Origin: Warburgia ugandensis
Taxonomy: Eukaryota > Streptophyta > Magnoliopsida > Canellales > Canellaceae
DNA length: 64,000 bases
Direction of reading: 5' to 3'
Assembly (NCBI GenBank): GCA_035236585.1
Contig: CP141134.1
Coordinates: forward strand, 22,312,414 to 22,376,413
Each line of letters opens with the position of its first letter. Position 1 is the stretch's first letter. This document shows positions 36,960 to 49,284 of this stretch, in pieces. The position numbers and the translations under genes were made by a program. The notes beneath the pieces are model-generated. The model was not told where the DNA came from and made no database searches. It saw only the letters and a list, made by a program, of their open reading frames with translations.

Positions 36960-38671
36960 CTGAAGACGTTAAACTTATCATTCACTAGGAGGCAAGCTAA
37001 GATTTTAATGTCTCATTGTTCTACATTACCTATTCATCATATAAGTGTCATATATTTCAAAATATTGGGAAAAAATTGTAGTTTAGGCTGGGGTGTAGAC
37101 ATGCATGAGATGTTTAATTTTCTTCATATTTTTTTAAAAAATTTGAATTTTTCTAAGTTTTTTGGTCAGAGTTCTTTTATTGTGATGAGAATTAGATTGT
37201 CTGATGTTTAGTATTTCCACTACTTGAACATCTTAATAGAAATGCATATGATTAATTCTGTATTTTATTCATGTCTTGAAGTATTTTACGAAAGTTAAAT
37301 CTTAAAAGATATTACACACAATACATGAGTCTAAACTAATAGGTTTTATGATTTAGAGACCTTGAAGAAAATCAGTGAAGACCTATATACCCAACTAAGT
37401 TTTAGAGACTATCACCTTTTTGACGGTTATAAATAATTTTATATTTTCTTTAGCTAACATTACTTTAAAAGATCTCAGTATTCTTTATGTTGGTCAAATT
37501 TCCAAGAATAAAAAAAGAGTGTTAACTTTCTTTCTTGAATATTTATTGACTCAGATAGGTTTTTACTAAGAAATAATATAGGCCATCCTTATTATTACCC
37601 AGATAGATAAAGCTTGCCCAGTATATTAATATCACAAGGTAGACCCTGTGAGCCTCCTCGTAGGCCTTTTCTTTTTAAAAACTCCATTTACCTTGACCTA
37701 AAAACAAGTTAAAATATCAATTACCTACCCTTTGAAAATGAGTAGGGATGATGGTAAGACTTCAGAAAAAAGAAGAAAGCCTAAGAAGTGAAAAATATCA
37801 AAAGTACAAGGAAAAGTGTTCCTTCTCATAAAAATAAGGAAAAGTGAAAAAGTGTATTATTTCAAAAAGAAAACAAAACAAAAGTTGAGAAAATAGAAAG
37901 AAAAAATAGAAAAAATATTCACTTCAAGTACAACCAAAAAGAAAAGTTGTCCAATATTTATAGAAGACCTCTACTTAGATTTGAAATTTTGAATCCTTAT
38001 ACCCTTCTTTTCAGAACTTGTCCTAAGTCTATGTTTCATGTTATTTGAAGACCTATCAATCTTAAGGTGGAAGATAGCCTTAATGAGGATATAAATAGGA
38101 AGGAAGGTTAATTATCCCAACTGGTCTTTGCAATGGTATCCATTCTATGTCTCAATTATGCATAAAAGTTACGTGAACATTAGTATCTTTGGATTTGGTC
38201 GCATAGTGATAGAAATTTGTTTGACCCTTTTCTTTGAGAGCTTTATTTCTGAGTGTATACTAGTGAGAATTTGAGGTTAAGACATCTTTTGAAAGGAGCA
38301 ATAAGCATTTCTATTTAGAAGTATTGATTTATGTAGCTTATATAAACACATGCATTCCGAGACTGGACAGGAATAAAATGGCTTTGGTATGTGGATAATG
38401 TGTAGAATTTTCATTTATTTTTATTATGTTTTTAAAGTAAGTAGAGTATTAATGGATGCGAATTATCTAAGATAAAATAAAGGACTTAGCCTTATTGAAT
38501 TTTGTGGATATATTCACTGTAAACCCTCACAAAAATTAACTCATCCACTAAGGGTAGCATAGAAGTTTAAGGGCTTGTTGCATATGCTAAATGCAATAGT
38601 GAATACTTATTAAAATGGAAACCATTTTGTTCTCATGATTTTTTTCATGTCTTTCTCAGGACTAACAACAC
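36960..38671 (+). repeat. Long 3' non-coding region shared by Athila elements 1, 2 and 3
   Basis: This stretch has an inverted counterpart at 21106-22640 and another at about 44580-46150. Matching landmarks include the block around 37055-37110, the poly-pyrimidine/purine stretch near 37900, and the end at 38520-38600 (TCATCCACTAAGGGTAGC). Athila relatives often keep a long extra region between integrase and the 3' LTR, sometimes with an envelope-like gene. I see no envelope-like ORF here. Confidence 0.65.
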
Positions 38672-38686
38672 GCAAGTTGGGGGCTG

Positions 38687-41160
38687 TGGTAAGTGTTTAA
38701 TTTTGTATAAAAAATAGCCAATTAGTAGCTAATATGTTACAAAATATAGTGTTATTTCAAAGGTTTTTTAGAATTTTTTAACACATGCATTTTTGACCTA
38801 ATAATTCAAAAGTTCGATATTTTATAGGTTCAAGAGCTAATCCAAAGTAAATATGTGAATTATCATAATTTTTTAGGATTTAATTAGTGTTTTTAATCTT
38901 TTTTTTAAGGAAATGAGAAGGTGATCCAATGGCCTATATTGCAGTTGACAAAATTTTTTGTGGGTTGATCTATGCGGTTACATTGTTGAGGGTGTAGAGG
39001 GGACTACCCCTATACTAAAAATTATCTTTAGGCAAGTAAGAGGGAAATTGAAATAAATATAAGGTGAATCAAATAATCAAATAAATATAAGGTGTATACC
39101 ATTCATGAGGTTTCCTAATCCAACTAGGAAGCCAAGCTACTCAAGCCTTGAAGCCACTTAATCCACCAAGGAATGGGCCATCGAAGTTAGCCAATATGCC
39201 ATGGATGAATGCAACATGGAGCCACATGATTAGAGCACCAATTCAAGGCAACTATCCTATGTTAAAATTGTGAGTTTTAGGGGATTTTGAGAGATATTTG
39301 TAAAAGGTAAGATGACCATGCATTGGTGGAAGCATTAGGAGAGAAAATGCCACTTTTTAATTCGATTTCCCATTCTTTTTGCCCCATCCATATTAGGGTT
39401 TGATGATTTAACCCTAGAGAGGAACCACCTTCTTCGAAGGTGACACATCCCCCTTCTTTGGATGCTCATTAAGGTGGTTTCCTATATAGGAAACCTTAGA
39501 TCTATGTCCATTCAAAGAACATCAAAACCCTAAGTTTACCTCAACTTTTTCCTAACATGTTTTCTCCTTTTTCTATTTCCATTCCAACCACTTAATTAAG
39601 GGGGGTGGAATTTCACCCACTTTCCTAAGAAAATGATGCCTCTCCCCCCGCCCACCTTACTTACTTTGGAAACCAGCCATGTCACCCTCTTATGTCATCT
39701 TACTTACATCATCTTCCACCTAACTTTCCTAATTGAATTCCTATATCTAGATCCAGCTCCCTTTCCTAGAATAAGCCCTAACCAAATTTGAAAGCCAGCC
39801 ACCAATAAATGCAAAGGTTGTCCTCAATTTTTTAATTAAGTAGAGGTTGGGAAGGAGAACCTTGAAACATTGCACTCATTATTATGTTATCTTTGGAGCT
39901 GGACTTTGGATTTCTTTGGTGCTTTTATTCTTTGGACTTCTAGTTATTTCCCTTGTTGATTGCTCTCCAATTCAGGGTAGTAATTTGCTTTCTTTGCATT
40001 AGTTTCATTGTCTTAAATTGTTCAAGTTTTGTTCTTGAATTCCATAAGCATAATTCTAGCCCTTTAAGTCCTTTGTTTATTGCTTAAATTCTATATTTTC
40101 CTTTTCTCATTCAATCAATATCTATGCTAAGTCTTCTCTAGTAGTGATAGCTAAGAGAAGAGATAGCTTAGAGCCATGGTGTCTTCCCTTAGCTTTGCAC
40201 GTTTCCTATCTTAGATCTTAATTTAGGTGCAGGTGCACTCTCCTTCATATAGTTTGTCCTATTACCCTTCTTTTCTCTTAAATTCATTTGTAGGTTTCTT
40301 TTGCATGTCATCATAATTTAGACTAAAAGTGTTAGATTGACTTTTTGTTGTTGTTGTTGTTTGTATTAGGTTTTAGGGCTTAATTTCTTACACATTTTCC
40401 AGAATTATACACTTATTTTATGCACAAAATTTTAATGTAATTTGGCATTAATTCAATGAAATTCATTGAGGATTCTTGTTATTGAATGTTTCCATCATCA
40501 TAGTACTTTAGATCTGGGTTGTTATCTTGCATAAAAGTTAGTGTTTCAAATGCTATATATGCCTTATTTGATTTAAAGTTCTAAGTGCTTAGAATCTGGA
40601 AATTTCTCCCTTTAATCTTTATGCTTGGCTTCCATCCATCAAAACAACTTATTTTCTTGAATCCTTTAGAGCCCATTTAGCTTTTTAGGTTTTTTTATTA
40701 AGTTCATATTATAGGTTTCATGTTATTTTGCATTTAAAGAATCAAATATGGTCATCCTTCAACCTATGAACTATGCGCACAATCCATGGAACATGTGCAT
40801 GGTACTAGGTTAATTTTCTCTTTGATTTTTAGTTAATTTAGTTGCTTAATCTTGTTTTAGTAGTTTTTATTTAGTTGTTTGCATCCTTTTAGGAGTTTCC
40901 TTTAGGTCAAGTTGCTTAGTTTAATTCAAGTTGCTTAGTTAAATTTTAGCAAATTTTCTTGAATTGTAGTTTCTAATTTCATGCATTTACTTTCCTAGTT
41001 TAAATTCAAATGAATTCAATCTCTCTCTTTGGATGAAGTTAAGCACTTTAAATAATATTCATCCAACATACAAATTTGATGAAATTCCTCATGAGATTGA
41101 CCTCTCACACATGCAATTACTACTTTGATTCATGCACTAGCTAGTAATTTTAAAGCTACA
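38687..41160 (+). repeat. 3' LTR of Athila element 2
   Basis: It starts TGGTAAGTGTTT right after the purine-rich GCAAGTTGGGGGCTG and ends AAAGCTACA at 41160; length 2474 bp. Both ends match the LTR at 29851-32577 in reverse. The base after the end is again C, as beside the other copy, so the flank tells little about the target site. Confidence 0.82.
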
Positions 41161-41589
41161 CCAATGCTTATAGTTTCATCCATAATTGTCTTGAATGTGT
41201 ATTTGAGTTAATCTTGCCTTTCATCTATTCAAATAGCACACACACCATCCTTAATTTTAGTGTATTCAAAATTGCATGCTTGTTTCATTGATTAGTTTTA
41301 GTCTTGTTTAGGTTTCATTATTAGTTTCCTTGTTAGAGTAGTTTTAGTTAGCTTTTAATTTTAGTTTTAGAAGGTTTTATTTTTAAAAAGATCTAATTTT
41401 AAGATTCCTAGACTAAGTTATTTTATTGAAGCCCATATGAAAGAGGAGGAGGGGGTGCTAGACAGCAAGGAAGAAGTTGAAGATGATTTTGTTGTTTCTT
41501 TCCTACTTGCAAATGAATATGCATTTATATATTAGTTTGTAAGTAAGAAATGAATATCATCTCTAGCTTTTTAAAAGTATGGGAACCCT
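41161..41589. other. T-rich stretch between the Athila LTR and the LINE
   Basis: A run of TTTAG-rich sequence resembling the inner part of an Athila-type LTR (compare about 40830-40990). It may be a piece of another LTR whose other part is 44263-44563. There is no coding signal. Confidence 0.3.
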
Positions 41590-44262
41590 AGCATGATATG
41601 AATAAAAAATTGGCATTCCCTTAAGCTAGGGTGTACCCCATAAGCAATGCGTTGCATTGGATTCTGAGCATGGTGAAAAATGGACAAGGGTTGCTAGGGT
41701 GTTTCTCCAAAAGCAACATGTGCAAAGGTTGCTAGAGCATCCCCTTGGAAGTGATGCGCTACATCAGAACCCAAGTGTAGTGAAAAATGGGTGTGGGTTC
41801 ATGCCATGGAGGTCAAGAAGTGTGTAGGTAAATAAGATATCTTAAGAGCATAAGATTCGTATTGCTACATGGAATATAGGGACATTGATAGGGAAGAGTT
41901 TGGAGTTAGTAGATACGATGACATGTAGGAGAGTCAATAATGCTTGTATCAAAGAAACCAAGTGGAAAGAGGCTAAAACTAGAGAAATCAATGGGTATAA
42001 ACTCTTGTACATAGGAAAGGATAATAACATAAATGACATAGGAATAATAGTGGATGAAAAATTATTGGATAAAATTGTGGATGTTAAAAGAATTAGTGAT
42101 AAAATTATAATAATAAAAACTTGTTCTAGGAGAGCAGATCATAAATGTTATAAGTGCATATACACCACAAGTAGGGTTAGAAGATATAATAAAGAGATAG
42201 TTTTAGCAAGATATGGAGGGAGTCACGCAAGAAATTCCCAACACTAAGGAGATATTTATAGGAGCAGACTTAAATGACCATGTAGGAAAAGGAAAGGAAG
42301 GATATGATAGGATACATGGAGGGTATGGTATAGGAGAACAAAATAAGATGGGGAAACTATCCTTGATTTTTCTTTATCGTATAACCTGACCATTGCAAAT
42401 ACATTCTTTAAAAAGAAGGATGAACACTTAATAACCTTTAAAAGTGGACTTCATAAAAGCCAAATAGACTTTTTTCTACTTAGGAATACTAAAAGATCAA
42501 TGTGTAAGGATTGTAAGGTGACACCCGAAGAGAGTTTAGCCTCACAATATAGGTTAATGGTTATGGATATCTATATTAAAAGATGGAAGAAAGGAAATTA
42601 AATTAATAGGTATCCAAAAACTAAGTGGTGGAACTTAAAAGGACAGTAAATAACCTCATTTATAAATAAGTTGATGGTAGAAGGAAACTAGAATTATGAA
42701 ACAGAAGTAAACACCATGTGGACTAATATGGCTAACTCCATTAAGAAAGTGGCAAAAGATGTCTTAGGAGTATCTAAAGGTAAAAGGCAATTAATAAAGG
42801 AAATATAGTGGCGGAGTGAAATAGTGCAAAAAGTTATTAAAGAAAAACGGATATGTTTTAAAGAATGGTAGAAGACTAGAAATAATGAAAACTATGAACA
42901 GTCTAAGAATGCCAAAAAGGTTGCTAAGAGAATAGTAAGTGACTCTAATCTTAAGGCATATGATGACCTCTATAGTAGACTAGGATCAAGAGAAGGTGAG
43001 AAAGATGTGTTTAAACTTGCAAAAATAAGAGAATAGAAGGGTAAGGACCTCTAGATCATGTTAGGTGCATTAGAAGTGATGATCATAGGGTACTAGTCAA
43101 AGATGACGAGATCAAACAAAGGTGGGAAACTTACTTTTAGAAATCGTTACTTGACAATGGCTCTAAGAATATAGGGGTTGAAAATATTGTCAACCTAAAC
43201 AACATTGGACATTATAGATATGAATGTAGGGTTAGAATACCTGAAGTGAAAGAGGCCTTAAAAAAGATGAAATCAGGAAAGGCCATAGGGCTCGATGGTA
43301 TACCAATAGAGGTTTGGAAGCATATGGGAGATACTAGAGTAGTTTGGTTGGCCAAGTTGTTTAACAAGATTATAAAATCAAAGAAAATGCCAGATGAATG
43401 GAGGGAAAGCTTTGTTGTACCAATTTATAAGAATAAAGGAAACATAAAAGTTGCACTAATTATCGAGGGATCAAATTTATGAGCCACATTATGAAACTTT
43501 TTGAAAGATTGATTGAGAAGAGGCTAAAACAAGAAACAAGTGTATCGGAGAACCAGTTTGGTTTCATATTTAGGAGATCTACCATGGAAGCTATTTTCTT
43601 ATTAAGACAATTGATAGAGAAATGTGGGGGGAGGAAAGATCTCCACATGGTCTTTATCAATATGGAGAAAGCTTATGATAGATTCCATAAAGAGTTAATA
43701 TGGAGGGTGTTGGGTGAGAAAAGGGTTTTGCAGTGGTGTATATAAACATAATTAAAGATATGTATGAGGGAGCGGTAACAAATGTTAAGACTACTAGTGG
43801 TCAGACTAAAAGGAAAATTCTATAGGATGGCCATAAGGCTGGCCATGGTCTAAGGATCAAAGTGTTGGATAGTTAAGGAACATCATGTTTATAGAAATGA
43901 GGATGTTGAGATGGATGAGTGGCAAGATAAGAAAGGATAGAATTATGAATGAAAACAATAAAGGAAACTTAGGGGTAGTACCAATAGGTAACAAGATGAG
44001 AGAGATTAGACTTAGATGGTTTGGACATGTCCAAAGGAGAAAGAAACGACACCAGTAAGAAGGAGTAAGGCAATGCAAGTAGAAGGTTCTAAAAGGACAA
44101 GGGGAAGGTCCAAAACAACATGGATAAAAGTGGTGAAAAAATATTTAAAAACTTTAGGACTAAATGAAGCCATGGTACTTAATAGAAAGGAATGGAGAAA
44201 TAAGATTCATGTGGCCAACCCCTAATTGGGATAGGGTCTTGATGATGATGGTGATGAGTTTT
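41590..44262 (+). mobile_element. RTE-clade LINE, internally deleted
   Basis: A non-LTR retrotransposon with an untranslated leader (about 41590-41845), an apurinic/apyrimidinic-type endonuclease region (41846-42490), a reverse transcriptase region (43246-43805), a C-terminal region (43990-44225) and a very short 3' tail of GAT-like units (44226-44262). RTE elements of plants (BovB-like) have this single-ORF plan and end in short repeats instead of poly(A). Compared with the family, which runs to about 3.2-3.5 kb, the copy is short. The RT part that should hold the F/YADD box is missing between about 43805 and 43855. I could not find a target-site duplication. A second 3' end of the same family lies at 16491-16597. 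Confidence 0.87.
41846..44225 (+). pseudogene. RTE LINE ORF (endonuclease-RT), broken
   Basis: The endonuclease part reads IRIATWNIGTL from 41855 and keeps the TWN motif and a KETKW block (QETRW in relatives). It stays open to 42247, after which the reading moves to another frame (IFIGADLNDHVG, TFKSGLHKSQIDFFLL at about 42250-42480). In-frame stops are scattered through 42590-43100. The RT is open at 43246-43482 (KKMKSGKAIGLDGIPIEVWK) and continues in a second frame at 43479-43745 (ENQFGFIFRRSTMEAIFLLR, MEKAYDRF). The C-terminal end, 44016-44225, closes with HVANP and a stop, as in RTE relatives. Frameshifts, many stops and loss of the catalytic RT box mean it cannot move itself. Confidence 0.85.
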
Positions 44263-44563
44263 GCATTAGTTTTCTTCATTGTGTGCATATTATTTTGGAA
44301 TGTTTCTAGTTCTATTTAAGATCCTTAATTTTATAAAGCTTCCTTAGTTCATGTTTCTAACTCCTTACATGTTTGTTTTTCTAAGTACTTTTAATTCCTA
44401 AAGTAGTTCAAAATACAATCTTTCTTAGGGCTAGGATAGGTAATTTAAATACCTGCCAATTGCTTAGAAGTCTGTGACATTCCTCATGGGATCGGCCTCA
44501 CTCACATACAAGTACTACATTGATTAGTGTGCTTGCAAGTAATTTTGAAGCTATACAAGGTAC
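44263..44563 (+). repeat. Plus-strand Athila-type LTR end fragment
   Basis: The last part reads CTTGCAAGTAATTTTGAAGC and then TATACA, matching the LTR ends at 41160 and 29851. The block before it (CCTCATGGGATCGGCCTCACTCACA) matches the U5 end of those LTRs. It is more diverged from them than they are from each other, which suggests a related subfamily. Confidence 0.6.
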
Positions 44564-46559
44564 TCATAATTGAATTTAGCCTATGCTATAAGCCATTGAA
44601 CCTCTAGGTTACCCTTAGTGGACGAGTTAAGCCTCATGAGGATTTACGATGAATTTACTCACAAAATTCAACAAGTGGTCAATTCATTTGTTTATCTTGG
44701 AGAATTCTCTTCCTTCAAGCCTCAATAACATTAACAAACTAATAGGAATAGGTGAAATGCTCACAACCCTACTCATATGCTAAAGATATTCCATTAAAAC
44801 TTATATCTCATAGTGTAGTGTGTGTATAGTCAACATATAAATACTCTTGATGTCTAAGTAGATTATGACTAGTAATTCAGTTAGAAATATGTTTTAGCCT
44901 AAAATCTTACAGTTAAATGTACACTCAATAATAAAACTATCAGAGAAAATGTCAAGAGTATCTCTCAATTATGTGAGCAGAGGTTTTGAAATTTTAATAG
45001 GCACATGTTATCTAAAAGAATAAGAACACTTGGGAGTTATTATGATCCCTTTAGAAAGTGAGACAATTACCCAAAGAAAGCTAAGAAATATCATACCATA
45101 ATTTCTATTTTTCTATATCCCCATCAAGATTATATTTAGCTTAATATATAGGTCTTTAATTAGGACAAAACATAGGCTTAGGACAGGGTGATGAAAAGAA
45201 TGGATATGGTATTCAAAGTCTTTAAAAATAAGTAGAGGCATTCTTTTAGAGGTTGACAATTCTTTTCCATTGTACTAAAGTGAATATTCTTTTTTTGCTT
45301 TTCTATTTTTCTTCTATTCGATCCTCTTTCTTTTGCATCTTTAAATTATTATTTTTTATCTCTTTGAAGAACTTTCTTTTCTTGATATTCACTTTCTTTC
45401 TTGAATTGCACTTTGAAGATATTTCTTCAACCATCTCTAACTTATTTTTGAAGAAAATAGGTAATGGATATTTAATATTAGGTTAATATAGGTGTGGGTA
45501 ATTAGGTTCACAAGAAAAAGGCTTCTATAAAAGGCTCAAAAAGGCTAACTAGTGGTAAAAGTATCACAAGATAAGCTTTATGACTATCAGTTTCAATAAA
45601 GATGGCCTAAATCATTTCTTACATTTAATATTTTCTATTAGTTTTAACAAACTTCTTGTAGATTAAGGGTAATAATCAGCAATAATTCTTGGTAATTGGC
45701 CAACTCAAAGAATACTGGGATCAACTAGAATTTAAGCACACTAAAGAACATTTTGGAATTTTATGTATAACCCTTGGAAAAAATGAATGGCTCAACTAAT
45801 CACATGCTTTATAGGTCTCCACTAGTTTTCTTCAAGGTCTCTAAATCATAACCACTTATTAGTCCAAACTAAGGACATGTGACTGTGAGCATAAGAGTGT
45901 TAGAGATTGGTTGTCATGAAACACTTTAGAAAATGAGTATATTAAGGAATTAATCATATAATATTCTATTAAAAATCTAAAGAGATTAGAAAGCACTAAA
46001 CTTCAAAGAGAATATAAATCTAATTCTAGGTACAGGAATTGCCCCAACAATTAAAAAAAAAAGATGTTCACAATTAGATTTTTTTAAATAAGAAAAATAT
46101 TATAAAAAGGCTAGAATTTTCTAGAATTCTTCAACCCCCAACCTAAGGTAAACATTTTCCTTATTGCTTCAAAAGTAGGAAGATAATAATGCATTGACAA
46201 ATGAAAACAATGAGAGATATAGAAAAGGAAAGTTCTAAAAGATTATGTACAAATGGACCATATACAGAGGAACAAATTATAACGTTCTATGCTTCCCTAG
46301 GTCCAACACAAAATTAGCCAAACAGGCCTTTGAAAAGGTAGGATGACTTAATTTATCTTGCACTTTTTAATTTTTCATTTTAACACAATGCAAAGTATCA
46401 AAGGTTTCTCTAGGCTACTTCTCATAACTAGAGACAATATTGGAACCTTGACACAATCTTTGTGGAAAAGGATTAGGAGTATGAAATAGCTTAATGGATG
46501 GGATATTTTCCTTAGCAACAAATTTTTCTTGTTTATTAAGGGGTTTTTGTACTCTTTCA

Positions 46560-47990
46560 ACCTTTGAGGACCATTTGTCTTAGTGATCTTACCACTATGA
46601 AGAATGGTAATTGCCTTTGCTTGACATCTACCACATGCATATCGATAGGGTTTACATTTAGTGGGGTAGGAATTTGTCCTTTTTCAAGAGTCTACACCAT
46701 TTGAGACATCATATCCATTAGTTTGGTCATGTATAGTTCAAATTGGGCATTTTTTTGCTCCTGGTTTTGGATAAATCAATGGAAGTGATCCTCCACTTTC
46801 CTCTTAGGTGGAGGTACGTAAGGTCCAGGAACAGGTGGTCCTTGTTGTGGTTGGTAGGGGGTGTTGGGCCTATTGTGACACGTGTTATATCCATTTTCCT
46901 AACTGAAAATGGGATGATTACTCCAATTGGGATTATATGTCTCTAAAGATAGAGAAAAAGATTGCTCATAAGAATGGGTATGTTCATTAAACTTATCCTT
47001 GAATGCAGGAATGGTACGGCATTCTTGAATAAGGTGTGTTACATTTACAAATACCGCACACTTGTTCGACCTTCTTAGAGAAATTTTTTTCCATGGCCTC
47101 TACTCTTCTAGCCAAAAAGACTATCTTCGCATTCGTGTCATGTTTTCTATCTAGCATAAATGTTTTACCCATTGTATGTGGTAGCAAACCTCAGTGTGTC
47201 TGAGTAATCCACTATGTTTGACTCCACCCAAGTTTGAGCACACTTTGCAAGCCATTCTAAATGCTTTTCTGCCTCTTGTGGTGGTTTAATGAAAATTTTC
47301 CATTGCACAGTATTTCTATAAATTGTCATATATTAGAAGTAAGTGCATCATAAAAGAAGTTGATGATATGCCATAGTTCATACCCATGATATGGACAAGT
47401 TAATAATAAATCATTAAACCTTTCCTAGCATTGATAAAATGGTTTTTTTCCCTATTGAGTGAAGTTCATTATGTGATGATGTAGAGTATTGGTTTTATGT
47501 ATAGGGAAAAACATTTTCAAGAATACCCTATTCATTTCTTGTTAAGTTCTTATTGATCATGCAAGCATTGAATGAAACCACATTTTAGCATTGTGTATGT
47601 TGTTTCATGCACACTTCATCAAATTCTTTTATATGCTTATAAGGACTCTCATTATCCAACCTATAAAATGGAGGAAGTAATTGAATTACTCCCATCTCTA
47701 TTTTAATCATAATAGAATTTTGAGGTAAAACAACACATGAAGGTATGTTGGTATGATTAGGCTGTAAGTAATCTCTTAGTGTTCTCCCATTAGGATTTTG
47801 GGTATGCTAATAATGGTCACGTACATTGTGTTGGTCCCATTCCCCACTATAATTCCTTCGCCTATTTTTAGTTGGTGGAAAACGATTCCTCCTTGTATGA
47901 ATGTTATCTTTAGAAAGAGGTGAAGAATCATCAGCATCAAAGACAGGATTGTTCATTCATGTGGAATCATTATCGTTATCCATGATAAGA
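46560..47990 (-). pseudogene. Athila element 3 gag remains
   Basis: Starting near 47990 on the minus strand, the reading runs through an Asp/Ser-rich N-terminus, a PSCVVLPQNSIM-like gag core (about 47740), an AKCAQTWVESNIVDYSD stretch (about 47240), a coiled basic part (46993-47187), and a linker with LEKGQIPTPLNVNP (about 46680). This order is that of Retrotrans_gag proteins in Athila-type elements. It is a fossil with many breaks. Confidence 0.65.
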
Positions 47991-49284
47991 GGTGGATCAT
48001 CATCTAGTGACAACATTATTTGAGCATGAGACAATCTTCCCACCATCCTTTGACATCATGATACACTTAACAGTGCACTTCATTGATGAGGTCAAACTTT
48101 GTGGGGCAGTTGCGATGGATCTACTTATTTGAGATGTACATAAATTTTTTAAAAGAGTATGTGTAATATGAACAATATTGACATATCCATCAAGACATTA
48201 GTTGTAAAATTAAGAATTTGGATCAAATGGGCAACTTCAAAAGGTTAGGATGCATACTAAGTCTAGAAAAAATGGAATGTAGAATCCTAAGCCTAGAAGG
48301 GGACCATAGAGAATATACCATACAATAATGAGAAGCCAAGTGGTTAATGTATAACATAATCTAGACATAGACTATAATGGAGCAAAGGATTAAGTAATAG
48401 AGGTATTACATGTGAATACCTAGCCTAAACGCTATAATACAAGTGAGAAAGTGCTAGTATTTTGCCAATTATCAATGAATGCTAAAAATCCCTAGGTGAA
48501 TGGAGTATGTACACTAGGTTATATTTATGAATAATGAATACATAAGGATGGGAAATATATATTTAAATCCAAGTGGGTGATGGAGGAATACATTGGTATG
48601 GTGTATGTTACCCTAAATTAAGACTAGCTATAGGTCAATAATAAAGAACATACACCAATCTAGCATGTATAAATTGTAATGACGATGGGAAAGGTGTGGA
48701 GAGCTATAAATGCTCCCACATGTCAACTACCATGATGGAAAATTTCATTTTGATGGTGCCATGGGAATCTAATTACAAGCCTGGGATAGGAATCTAGCCA
48801 AGAGACTACGTGACAAACCTAGAATGAATGATTGCTTAAATTGGGAAGAGAAATGGAGGCCAATGGCAGCCACCATACATGAATTTGGAGAAACATGTGG
48901 AGGGCCAAATCCCATGCATGGAGGTAGCTGGCAAAGACCATGATGAAGCCCCATTTTTCCATATGTCGATAGAGTAAAAATAGCAAAGGAAAGAAGGACT
49001 TTTCTAGGATAAAGACTCCATGCTATGATCTTAGGGAAGCCTTGCAAAACCAAAATGTGAGAAGGAAAGGAAGAAAAACTAGAGGAGAAGAAGGGACATC
49101 ATGAAGAAAAAGTGAAGAGGAGAAAAGGTGAAGGAGAGCTAGAAAAAAGGAGGTAAAAAACATTGGTAGAGTGGAGCAGTCCAAGTCCTACAACACATAT
49201 GACTTTAGGCAGCCTAATAACTCCACCAACCTCCACCATTGTCAAGCTTCAAATCAGGCATGGGGACATGTTGAGAGTTTTCCT

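Larger units (their letters stand above)
32585..41160 (+). mobile_element. Athila-type Ty3/Gypsy element 2, plus strand
   Basis: A fossil that abuts the outer end of Athila element 1. Visible parts in order are a gag C-terminal region (32600-33400, with HPNFSWSKNN), a protease region (33412-33620, ALLDLGASVYLLPFSLYEQL), a linker (33670-34270), reverse transcriptase (34339-34960, with VFMDDFSIFDSSF), RNase H (about 35030-35640), integrase (about 35660-36900), 3' non-coding DNA (36960-38671), a polypurine tract (38672-38686) and the 3' LTR (38687-41160). The integrase comes after RNase H, as in Gypsy order, and the RT wording is that of the Athila lineage. No 5' LTR is seen. The coding part is broken in many places, so the copy is old and inactive. 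Confidence 0.85.

Noticed and set aside
36960-38671. Envelope-like gene in the Athila 3' region
   Set aside because: Some Athila elements carry one, but no long ORF or membrane-protein pattern is seen here in any of the three copies.
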